DNA from: Hassallia byssoidea VB512170
Lineage (GTDB): Bacteria; Cyanobacteriota; Cyanobacteriia; Cyanobacteriales; Nostocaceae
Direction: 5' to 3'
Assembly (NCBI RefSeq): GCF_000817785.2
Contig: NZ_JTCM02000004.1
Coordinates: 1-64,000, forward strand
Length of the DNA stretch: 64,000 bases
In this document: one piece after another, positions 19,533 through 29,100 of the stretch
Position numbering within the stretch: position 1 is the first letter of the stretch
Layout of the letters: every line of letters starts with the position of its first letter
Made by a program: the position numbers and the translations under genes
Notes under the pieces: generated by a model
What the model was told of the DNA's origin: nothing
The model's input: the letters and a program-made list of their open reading frames with translations, nothing else
The model's database searches: none

Positions 19533-20417
19533 ATGCAAACAATTCGAGGTAGAGAACAACGCACAGCATTAATTTTATTACTGCCCGCTTTGTTAATGCT
19601 ATTGTTTGTTTTTGGCTACCCGATCGCTCGTGCTTTTTGGTTAAGTTTGTTTACTCAAAATTTGGGAACGAAACTACAACCTGTTTTTTCGGGCTTTGAC
19701 AATTACGCACGAATGGTGGGAGATGGTCGTTTTTGGCAAAGTTTCTGGACAACTTCAATATTTACTACAGTAACCGTGTTTCTAGAATTAATTCTAGGAA
19801 TGGGTATTGCTTTGATTCTCAACCAGCGTTTTTTTGGACGCGGTGTAGTGCGAACGATCGCTATTTTACCTTGGGCTTTGCCAACAGCGCTGATTGGTCT
19901 AGCTTGGACGTGGATTTTTAACGATCAATTTGGTGTCGTCAATGATATTTTGCGGCGACTGAATTTAATTCAAGTTGATATAAACTGGTTGGGAGAACCA
20001 ACACTGGCAATGATAGCGGTAATAGTTGCTGATATTTGGAAAACTACGCCTTTTATTAGTATTCTACTATTAGCTAGTTTGCAGTCAATTTCATCAGATT
20101 TGTATGAAGCTCATGCTATAGATGGTGCGACACCTTGGCAAAGTTTTCGGCAAATTACGCTACCGTTGTTGATACCGCAAATTCTTATAGCTACGTTATT
20201 TCGCTTTGCTCAAGCTTTTGGTGTGTTCGATTTGATTGCGGTGATGACTGGAGGTGGTCCTGGCGGTGCAACCGAGGTCGTATCGTTGTATATTTATTCT
20301 ACCATTATGCGCTACTTAGATTTTGGTTATGGCGCGGCGTTGGTAGTATCTACTTTCAGTTTGTTAATTTTTATAGTGGCGATCGCACTTTTCTTACTCA
20401 ACAAATCTCGCAGTTAA
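19533..20417 (+). CDS. ABC sugar permease 1 (MalF/UgpA type)
   Basis: This 294-residue inner-membrane protein has six predicted membrane segments. The EAA loop reads YEAHAIDGATPWQSFRQITL near residues 195-215, where it docks on the ATPase. I start it at the ATG at 19533 (MQTIRGREQRTALILLLPAL). An upstream in-frame start at 19401 adds only 44 residues of repeat-coded Asn, Gln, Thr and Pro, unlike any MalF-type N-terminus. The length then equals that of permease 2. It is second in the importer operon. Confidence 0.92.
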   Translation: MQTIRGREQRTALILLLPALLMLLFVFGYPIARAFWLSLFTQNLGTKLQPVFSGFDNYARMVGDGRFWQSFWTTSIFTTVTVFLELILGMGIALILNQRFFGRGVVRTIAILPWALPTALIGLAWTWIFNDQFGVVNDILRRLNLIQVDINWLGEPTLAMIAVIVADIWKTTPFISILLLASLQSISSDLYEAHAIDGATPWQSFRQITLPLLIPQILIATLFRFAQAFGVFDLIAVMTGGGPGGATEVVSLYIYSTIMRYLDFGYGAALVVSTFSLLIFIVAIALFLLNKSRS

Positions 20418-20513
20418 GGGAATGGGGAGTGGGGAGTGGGGAGTGGGGAGTGGGAAAGAGATATTTTTATATACTCTAAATAATCCAAAATCTAAAATCT
20501 AAAATCTAAAATC
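20418..20513. repeat. Heptamer repeats between the two permease genes
   Basis: Four or five gggagtg units follow the stop of permease 1 directly. A second tract of ccaaaatct/aaaatct units (20484-20513) ends three bases before the start of permease 2. Confidence 0.9.
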
Positions 20514-20516
20514 GGT

Positions 20517-21401
20517 ATGGCTGTAATTCCTGAAGTAAGTTCTACAAATCCCAAACCTACAACTAAAGTAAAGAATCGTGTAAAAAATATCTTGTTGGGG
20601 ATAGCGATCGCTTGTGTGGTAATCTTCTGTTTAGCACCTGTAATGTGGCAACTTTTGACTTCATTTAAGGTAAATCAAGATATTTCCCAAGTTCCCAGCG
20701 TTTACTTTCCGACTCGCATCACCTTCAATCACTATACAGAATTATTTACTCGCCGTCCGTTTTGGCGCTACATTTTAAATAGCGCTTTCGTATCGATTAT
20801 TTCTACAGCTTTCTCTTTAGCTTTTGGCGCACCTGCTGCTTACGCATTAGCAAGATTGCGTCCTTGGGGTGGAAAATTCATCCTTGCAGGTATTTTGATT
20901 ATCACCTTATTTCCGGGAATTTTATTATTTTTAGGACTGTTAGAAATTATCCAAAAGTTGCACTTGGGTAACAATTATTTAGCTTTAATTATTCCCTACA
21001 CTGCAATTAATTTACCTTTAACAATTTTAGTATTACGTAGCTTCTTTGAACAATTACCAAAAGACTTAGAAGATTCCGCCAAGGTAGATGGCTATAACAC
21101 TTTACAAATGCTTTTGCAAATTTTATTACCAATGACAATTCCCGCTTTAGTGACAACAGGAATTCTCACCTTTATATTTGCCTGGAATGAGTTTATCTTC
21201 GCTCTGACATTTATTACTCGTGAAGAGATGAAAACAATTCCCGTAGCCGCAGCGCAATTAGGTGGTGCAACCCAATTTGAAATTCCCTATGGTCCAATTG
21301 CCGCAGCAACAATTGTCGGGACATTGCCTTTAGTTTTACTTGTTTTGTTCTTCCAGCGCAAGATTATCCAAGGTCTAACTGCTGGTGCTGTTAAGGGATA
21401 A
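20517..21401 (+). CDS. ABC sugar permease 2 (MalG/UgpE type)
   Basis: This 294-residue inner-membrane protein has six predicted membrane segments and the EAA loop LEDSAKVDGYNTLQMLLQIL at about 187-206. The N-terminal cytoplasmic stretch is basic and about 30 residues long, and the C-terminus FFQRKIIQGLTAGAVKG is typical of the MalG family. It pairs with permease 1 to form the channel. The ribosome-binding region is made of repeat units (aaaatct), so it has no clear Shine-Dalgarno. Confidence 0.93.
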   Translation: MAVIPEVSSTNPKPTTKVKNRVKNILLGIAIACVVIFCLAPVMWQLLTSFKVNQDISQVPSVYFPTRITFNHYTELFTRRPFWRYILNSAFVSIISTAFSLAFGAPAAYALARLRPWGGKFILAGILIITLFPGILLFLGLLEIIQKLHLGNNYLALIIPYTAINLPLTILVLRSFFEQLPKDLEDSAKVDGYNTLQMLLQILLPMTIPALVTTGILTFIFAWNEFIFALTFITREEMKTIPVAAAQLGGATQFEIPYGPIAAATIVGTLPLVLLVLFFQRKIIQGLTAGAVKG

Positions 21402-21403
21402 TG

Positions 21404-21510
21404 AGGGAGTGGTGAGTAGTGAGTGGGGAGTGGTGAAAATTAAAAATTAACCATGATTAAAAAACTTATCTATTCCCCATTCCCTATTCCCTATTCCCTA
21501 TTCCCCATTT
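21404..21510. repeat. Heptamer repeats before the ATPase gene
   Basis: gggagtg/gtgagta units (21404-21434) and attccct/attcccc units (21471-21510) are partly complementary and could pair. They fill almost the whole gap between permease 2 and the ATPase. Confidence 0.85.
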
Positions 21511-21516
21511 AAAATC

Positions 21517-22593
21517 ATGGCTAAACTTGAACTAAAAAATTTAAATAAGACCTATAACCCCAAAGTTATTCCAGTTAAAGACATTAGCTTAACTGTCGAT
21601 GACAATGAATTTCTGACTTTACTCGGTCCTTCTGGTTGTGGTAAGTCTACGACGCTGCGGATGATAGCGGGGTTGGAAGAACCTACCGAGGGTCGAATTT
21701 TGCTTGGTAGTGAAGATATTACATCGAAACGACCAGGCGATCGCAATATGGCAATGGTCTTTCAAAGCTATGCGCTTTATCCTCACATGACCGTCTTTGA
21801 AAACCTTGCCTCTGGACTAAAGCTGAAAAAAACACCCCGATCCGAAATTCAACAGCGAGTCACAGAAGTATCTCAACTTTTAGGATTAGAAGAATTATTG
21901 CAGCGCAAACCCGGTCAATTATCAGGAGGACAACGACAAAGGGTTGCAGTCGGACGAGCATTAGTCCGTCGCGCTCAAGCGTATTTATTAGATGAACCGC
22001 TGAGTAATTTGGATGCGCTACTCCGCGAAAGAGTCCGCGCAGATATCAAACAAATATTTTCTACTCAAAAAGCCCCGGTAGTTTATGTTACTCACGACCA
22101 AACAGAAGCGATGACGCTTTCTACAAAGGTGGCAGTTTTAAACAACGGTTACGTACAGCAACTCGACCCCCCAGAACGCATCTATAACCATCCCGCTAAC
22201 TTATTTGTGGCTGGATTTGTTGGCAGTCCGCAAATGAATTTGCTGACATTGCCTTGTCAAGAACGTTACGCAATATTAGGCAATTTCCGCATTAATTTAC
22301 CAAATATCCCAACAGTTCCACCGCAAATTGTCCTCGGCATCCGTCCAGAAAACGTCCGTATTGCCCGAAGCGAAGATACACAGACCATTCAAGGTCGAGT
22401 TTATCTAGTGGAAAACTTAGGTATGCACAATTTGGTAAGCGTGCGTATTGCCAGTTCTCAGACAGAATCGCCAACAGTACGTGCTTTGTTACCCACAGAC
22501 CAAAATTGGAGTGATGCCGAAATTACCCTAGCTCTGCCGCCGCAGAATATCCACTGGTTTGATGTTCAGTCGGGGGATGCACTCCGCAGTTGA
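21517..22593 (+). CDS. ABC sugar importer ATPase (MalK/UgpC/MsmX type)
   Basis: This 358-residue protein powers the importer. It has Walker A GPSGCGKST near residues 38-46, a Q-loop FQSYALYPHM, the signature LSGGQRQRVAVGRAL near 132, Walker B AYLLDEPLSNLDA, and the switch His in VYVTHDQTEAM. The C-terminal TOBE/regulatory domain contains LGIRPENVRI. It is last in the operon. In cyanobacteria such ATPases can serve more than one sugar importer, so it may be shared. The ligand remains open. Confidence 0.95.
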   Translation: MAKLELKNLNKTYNPKVIPVKDISLTVDDNEFLTLLGPSGCGKSTTLRMIAGLEEPTEGRILLGSEDITSKRPGDRNMAMVFQSYALYPHMTVFENLASGLKLKKTPRSEIQQRVTEVSQLLGLEELLQRKPGQLSGGQRQRVAVGRALVRRAQAYLLDEPLSNLDALLRERVRADIKQIFSTQKAPVVYVTHDQTEAMTLSTKVAVLNNGYVQQLDPPERIYNHPANLFVAGFVGSPQMNLLTLPCQERYAILGNFRINLPNIPTVPPQIVLGIRPENVRIARSEDTQTIQGRVYLVENLGMHNLVSVRIASSQTESPTVRALLPTDQNWSDAEITLALPPQNIHWFDVQSGDALRS

Positions 22594-22605
22594 GCAACGC
22601 AGATA

Positions 22606-22696
22606 GGAATGAGCGCAAAAACTCTCTCGCTCCTCTTATTTCTCCGTGTCCTCTGCGTCCTCTGCGGTTCGTTTTTTCCTAATTGTGCGTAAATCC
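22606..22696. mobile_element. MITE-like element with 'ctctgcggttcg' core
   Basis: The left end ggaatgagcgca is identical to both ends of the element at 45441-45556. The internal core (tctgcgtcctctgcggttcg) is shared with the elements at 33478-33561 and, inverted, at 22739-22798 and 36597-36643. The right end is degenerate (gtgcgtaaatcc). Confidence 0.7.
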
Positions 22697-22700
22697 TGGC

Positions 22701-22835
22701 ACTAATGGTCTGGCAAGTCAATTTTGATGGGTAAAGTAACGAACCGCAGAGGCGCAGAGAACACAGAGGAAGAGGAAGAGAGAAAGATTCTCTTTCCTTC
22801 GTTTACCCTGCAAGGTGATATGCCAGACTACTAGT
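22701..22835. mobile_element. 135-bp MITE-like element with about 35-bp inverted ends
   Basis: The left end (actaatggtctggcaagtca...) and the reverse complement of the right end (actagtagtctggcatatca...) align over about 35 bp with a few mismatches and one gap. The centre carries an inverted copy of the ccgcagag core. It has no coding capacity and sits next to another MITE. Confidence 0.75.
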
Positions 22836-23115
22836 TATGAGCAAGCCAAATTTTCAGGAAATCAACAAACCCGACTTAAAAATTTTGTTGAAAACGAGCA
22901 AATCGCGTTAATATTACATGATGTTCAATTTGTACAGTGCGTAAGTCATAGTTTAGTAGTAATCGAAATCATGACTAATCAATCGATCGCAATATACGAT
23001 ATCTAGATCGCTGATAACCAAGGTAATCGCCTCAAGTTAATTCGAGCCTCGCACTCGCGCTTGGTACACAGAGGCTATTTAGCTTTCATCGCATCTTGTA
23101 TCAAATTGACTACAA
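22836..23115. other. Leader region of the 2145-residue gene; no gene seen
   Basis: A 63-residue frame overlapping the MITE (22815-23006) has poor composition and I do not accept it. The region probably holds the promoter of the large kinase gene. No clear -10/-35 pair stands out. Confidence 0.3.
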
Positions 23116-26100
23116 ATGTTGACGATTTCCGCTTACCACCTGCTAGCGCAACTGTATGAAAGCGCCAATTCTCTAATTTATCGTGGTCGGCGGGTGGATA
23201 CTCAGCAACCCGTTGTGCTGAAAATGCTCAAAGACTTTTATCCTACTCCAGAGCGCACTGCTTGGTTTAAGCGAGAATATGAAATCACTCGCAACCTGAC
23301 AATCCCAGGAGTGGTGGATGCTTACGCGCTTTTTCGGGACACCGATCGCTTGGTGATGGTTTTAGAAGATTTCGGCGGGGACTCGTTGGATCTGTTGGGA
23401 ATAGCGGGTCAACTTGAGTTATGTGAGTTTTTGAAGTTAGCGATCGCCATCACTGACATCTTAAGTCAAATTCATGCTGCCAACATTATCCACAAAGACA
23501 TCAACCCCAGCAATATTGTTCTCAACCGAACCACCGGACAAGTCAAAATTATTGACTTTGGGATTTCAACCGTACTTTCACGAGAAAATCCCACATTGAG
23601 TAATCCTAATATTTTAGAAGGCACACTCGCTTATATTTCACCCGAACAGACAGGACGGATGAATCGGGCAATAGACTATCGCAGCGATTTTTACTCTCTG
23701 GGTGCTACCTTCTATAAATTGCTGACGGGTACTTTGCCATTTAACAGTAGTGATACGTTGGAATTGGTGCATAGCCATATCGCCAAACAACCCGTACCAC
23801 CGCATTCGGTTGTAGGGACATGTTCCCTACCGTCAATCGTCTCAGATATTGTCATGAAGTTAATGGCAAAAAACGCTGAAGACCGTTACCAATCAGCTTA
23901 TGGTCTAAAAGCGGATTTAGAGATATGTCTGCACCAGCTACAAACAAATGGGCAAATTGATGTCTTTGCTCTTGGAAGACAAGATATTTGCGATCGCTTT
24001 CAAATTCCCCAAAAATTATATGGCAGAAAGCGAGAAATTGAAATCCTCCTCGCAGCTTTCACGAGAGTAGCAGGGGAAGAAAAAGAGAGGAAGACAATCT
24101 CTCAATCCAAAATCCAAATTCCAAAATCCAAAATCGAAGCTGCCTCTCAATCCAAAATCCAAATTCCAAAATCCAAAATCGAAGCTGCCTCTCAATCCAA
24201 AATCCAAATTTCAAAATCCAAAATCGAAGCTGCCTCTCAATCCAAAATCCAAATTCCAAAATCCAAAATCGAAATGATTCTGGTTGCTGGATATTCTGGC
24301 GTCGGCAAATCTGCCTTAGTTCGAGAACTCCATAAACCGATTACTGCAAGACGTGGCAATTTCATTTGGGGCAAATTTGACCAGTACCAACGCAATATTC
24401 CTTACTACGCACTCTCTCAAGCTTTCGATGAATTATGCAAACAACTGCTGACTGAAACTGAAGCAGTATTAAATCAATGGCGAGAGAAAATATTAGCAGC
24501 AGTTGGTAATAATGGACAAGTTTTGATAGATGTTATCCCTAATTTAGAACGAGTCATTGGTACTCAGCCACCTGTTGTCCAAGTGGAAGCATCCCAAGCG
24601 CAAAATCGTTTCAATTTAGTCTTTCAAAACTTTATCAAAGTTCTTTGCCAAAAGTCACATCCCCTAGTCTTATTTATCGATGATTTGCAATGGGCAGATA
24701 AAGCATCACTGAACCTGCTCAAAACAATCATGAGCGATGCCACTATTCAATATTTACTCATCATCGGTGCGTATCGCGACAACGAAGTAAATGCTAGTCA
24801 TCCGCTGATGATGACGTTAGAAGAAATCGAAAAACAAGGACTTTTGTCATCGATTCACTTAGATAATCTGCTTGTGCAAGATGTCAACACTCTCATCTCT
24901 GAGGCTTTAAAGTCTCCACCCACTTCAACGCAGCCGTTAACCGATTTAGTGTATGATAAAACCCAAGGTAACGCCTTTTTTACCAGTGAGTTTTTGAAGT
25001 CGCTCTACACCGAAGAATTATTAACTTTTGACCACCCCCTTCAATCCCCCACCCTGCTTTCATCCCCCCGAACTTCGGGGGGACAGAGGGGGGTAGGGGG
25101 GTGGCAATGGAATGTAGCACAAATTCAAGCTAAGGATATCACAGACAATGTGGTGGAATTGATGGCGAGCAATATTGGCAAGTTACCAGCTGACACCCAA
25201 ATTGTATTGCAGTTAGCCGCTTGCATTGGCAATAAATTTGATTTATCCACTTTAGGCATTATCTATCAACATCAACTTATTGAGGTTTTTGCTGATTTGT
25301 CCCCAGCGATGCAATCAGGTTTAGTTATTTCTTTGAATAACAAGTATAAGTTGATAAATATAGAAGATGATTTTGTCGCAAATGAAGTTAGCTTTAAATT
25401 CCTGCATGACCGGGTACAACAAGCGGCTTATGCCTTAATTGATGAAGCGCAAAAAACAGCGATTCACTTACAAATAGGTCGTTTGCTGTTGCAGAATACT
25501 GCACCAGAAGCGTTATCAGAAGAGATATTTGAAATCGTCGATCATCTTAAGATAGGCAGTGATTTTGTAACCGATCAACTTGATCGCGATGAAATCGCCA
25601 GACTGAATTTGATAGCGGGTGAAAAAGCAAAGTCAGCAATGGCTTATGAAGCAGCAGTCAATTATTTGAATGTTGGGCTAAATTTATTAGCAGAAGATAG
25701 TTGGCAGACTCAGTATGACTTGACGCTAAGTTTGTACGAGTCAGCAGCATATGCAGAATATTTAAACACTAACTACCAACGAAGCGAATTGCTGTCTAAT
25801 GTTGTTCTACAACAAGTTAAGACTGTGCGAGAAAAAGCTAATGTTTATGAAACTAAAATTCAGCTTTATATCGCTCAAAACCAGATGCAAGCCTCAATAG
25901 ATATTGGGCTGCAATTTTTGAAGCTGTTAGGCATATCTTTGTCAAAATCACCGCCAAGTCAATTGGTCATTGATGATTTATACAATCTTCCACCAATGAC
26001 TGACCCAGATAAGCTGGTAGCGATGCGAATTTTAAAGGCTATATGGTCTGCGGTTCATACAACAAATTCTTCAATAGCTCCATTAATTATATTTACAATG

Positions 26101-29100
26101 ATGGAGCTATCCGTCAACTATGGAAATTCATCTTTTGCCGCTTTTGCCTATCTTTTATATGGTTTCCTTCTTTGTCGGACGCAATCTGACCTCGATTTTG
26201 GCTATCAGCTTGGCAAGCTTTCGTTGAAAATATTAAAGCAATTTGATAGTTCAGAAATAGAAGGGAAGGTTAACTTACTGTTTAACTGTTTTATCAGACC
26301 CTGGAAAGAACATAAACGCAACACTTTAGAATCTTTGCAGTCAACGCTTCAAGTATTAATCGAAACTGGAGATATAGAATATGCTTCTTATGCAGCTATT
26401 AACTATTGCTCTAATTTACTTTTAGTGGGAGAGCCTTTAAAATCTGTCAAGAAAACGTATAAACATTATATCAGCTTAGTTCAATCTATTAAACAAGAAT
26501 TTTCTCTGAATTATGCTAAAATATGGAGTCAATTAATATTAAATTTTCTGGGTGATTCTAGAGAATCCAACATATTGGTGGGAAAGCTGTTCGATGAAAC
26601 TGAAATCAAAGCCATTTTACAAATAAATAATAACTTTCAATCTTTGTTTGTCATCGATTTCGCCAAAACGTGGCTCAGTTATTTATTCAACGATTATACT
26701 ACAGCAGTTAAGAATGGTGAGGATGCAGCAGGCAATAAACAAGCTTTAGAAGGTATGTTGCCTTATGCTGAACATAATTTCTATTACTCTCTTTCTCTTT
26801 TAGCCAATTATTTTCACCTTGAAGATCGAGAAAGAACACAATATATAGAACAAGTGGCAGCTAACCAAAAGGAAATGAAAACCTGGGCAGTTCATGCACC
26901 GATGAATTTTCAGCACACTTACGATTTAGTCGAGGCAGAAAAAGCGCGAGTTCTCGGACAAGTTGTTGAAGCAATGGATTTGTATGAACAAGCTATAAAA
27001 AAAGCAAGGGATAACGGATACATTCAACACGAAGCATTAGCTTATGAGTTAGCGGCAAATTTTTATCTAGCGCGTGGAATGGAAGAGTTTGCCCAACTAT
27101 ACATGACAAAGGCTCACTATAGCTATGTTCGCTGGGGAAGCACAGCAAAGGTCAATGATTTGGAACAACGGTATCCTGATTTTTTTGCCAAAACCCCGTC
27201 AAGTTCCACCCAGACTACCACAACAATTTTATCCACCGAGTCAAAAACATCCTCCGAACTCGATTTAAACAGCATTCTCAAAGCTTCTCAAACTCTATCG
27301 AGTGAAATTGTACTCAATACGCTGTTAGAAAAAATGATGAAAATTGTCCTCGAAAATGCGGGGGCAGAAAAAGGTTATCTTATTTTGAACCAACAAGAGC
27401 AATGGCTGATTCAAGCATCAGGAACAGTTACATCTGATGATATCAAAGTTTTGCAGTCTATTCCTATAGAAACGGTCAGCGATCGCAACAATATACCAGT
27501 AGTACCTCTTGCCATAGTCAATTATGTTATCCGTACCCAAGAGAGTCTTATTTTGAATGATGCTTTGCACTCAGGTAATTTTACCCGCGACTTATACATC
27601 GTTAAACACCAAACGAAATCAGTGTTGTGTATGCCGCTGTTGAATCAAAGCAAATTGGCGGGTCTGCTTTATTTGGAAAATAACCAGACTACTGAAGCTT
27701 TTACTCCTGACCGTTTGGAAGTATTAAAGTTATTAACTAGCCAAATATTTATCTCAATTGAAAATGCAAAACTTTACACAAACTTACAAGCTTATTCTAC
27801 TGAACTATTAAAGGCTAACAGCCAACTACAAGCTGAAATTGGCGATCGCAAGCTAGCAGAAGAAGCGCTACGCCTCAGTGAAGAACGATTTCGATTGGCA
27901 ATTGATAACATCCCTGATACATTTGTAATTTATGATGCCAAGCGGCGGTTCCAGTTTGTCAATGCTTTCGGAGTTAATCGCGGTGGTTTTCCTCTAGAGG
28001 CATATATTGGACATACGGATGACGAGATGCACCCAAAAGAAGTGACGAATGCGTATTTACCACTTTTGCAAAAAACTGTCCAGACGCGCACCAAGCAAAC
28101 CGGAGAATGCAATATCACTTTGCCTGGTTGCTCTTTTACCGTAGTTGTCACCTACGTGCCGATTTTAAATGAGCATGGGGAAATTCATCAAATTCTTGGG
28201 ATCACCCATGACATCACTGAGCGCAAACAAGCTGAGTCACAACTGCTGCACAATGCGTTTCACGATGCACTCACAGGTCTACCCAATCGAGCTTGGTTTA
28301 TGGAGCGCTTAAAACATGCGATCGAGCAAGCCAAAGAACATGAGGATTATTTATTTGCCGTGCTGTTTCTCGACTTGGATCGGTTTAAGGTGATCAATGA
28401 CAGTCTCGGACATCTACTAGGAGACCAATTTCTGATTAAAATAGCAAGCAGGCTAAAAGCTTGCATACGCTCGATAGATACAGCTGCACGGCTTGGGGGA
28501 GACGAATTTACAATTTTGCTTGAGGGAATCGAGAATTTGTCAGAGGCAATTGAGGTGGTTGAGCGAATTCAACAGCAACTGGCATTACCCTTTGACCTTG
28601 ACGGGCAAGAAGTTTTCACTACCGCGAGTATTGGCATCGCTCTCAATTCCACGGCAGCCTATGACCAACCAGAAGATTTGCTGAGGGATGCTGACACGGC
28701 GATGTACCGAGCTAAGGTGCTGGGCAAATCGCGTTACGAGCTGTTCCACCCAGATATGTATACTAATGCTCTGGACAGATTGCAGTTAGAGACCGATCTG
28801 CGTCGAGCAATTGAACGCCAGGAGTTTCGGGTTTATTATCAACCGATTGTTTCGCTTTATAGTGGCACAATTTCCGGTTTTGAGGCTCTGCTGCGCTGGC
28901 AGCATCCAGAGCGTGGTCTGCTTTCTCCGGCAGATTTTATCCCCCTAGCGGAGGAAACTGGACTAATTGTCGAGATTGGCTACTGGGTGCTAATTGATGC
29001 TTGCCGCCAGATGCAAGTCTGGCGAATGCGCTATCCTACCAGTTCCCTAGAGAAAATCAGTGTCAATCTCTGTGTCAAGCAATTTTCCCAAGCGGATTTG

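Noticed and set aside
22815-23006. 63-residue plus-strand frame before the giant kinase gene
   Set aside because: It begins inside a MITE, has no clear start signal and does not resemble any family I know.
24016-24259. Minus-strand frames rich in Phe, Trp and Gly
   Set aside because: They are the reverse reading of the 45-bp tandem repeat in the giant kinase gene and have no independent support.
24100-24276. Possible CRISPR-like array
   Set aside because: The copies follow each other directly without unique spacers, are in frame and code a repeated peptide. The same holds for the heptamer arrays at 40716-40764 and elsewhere.
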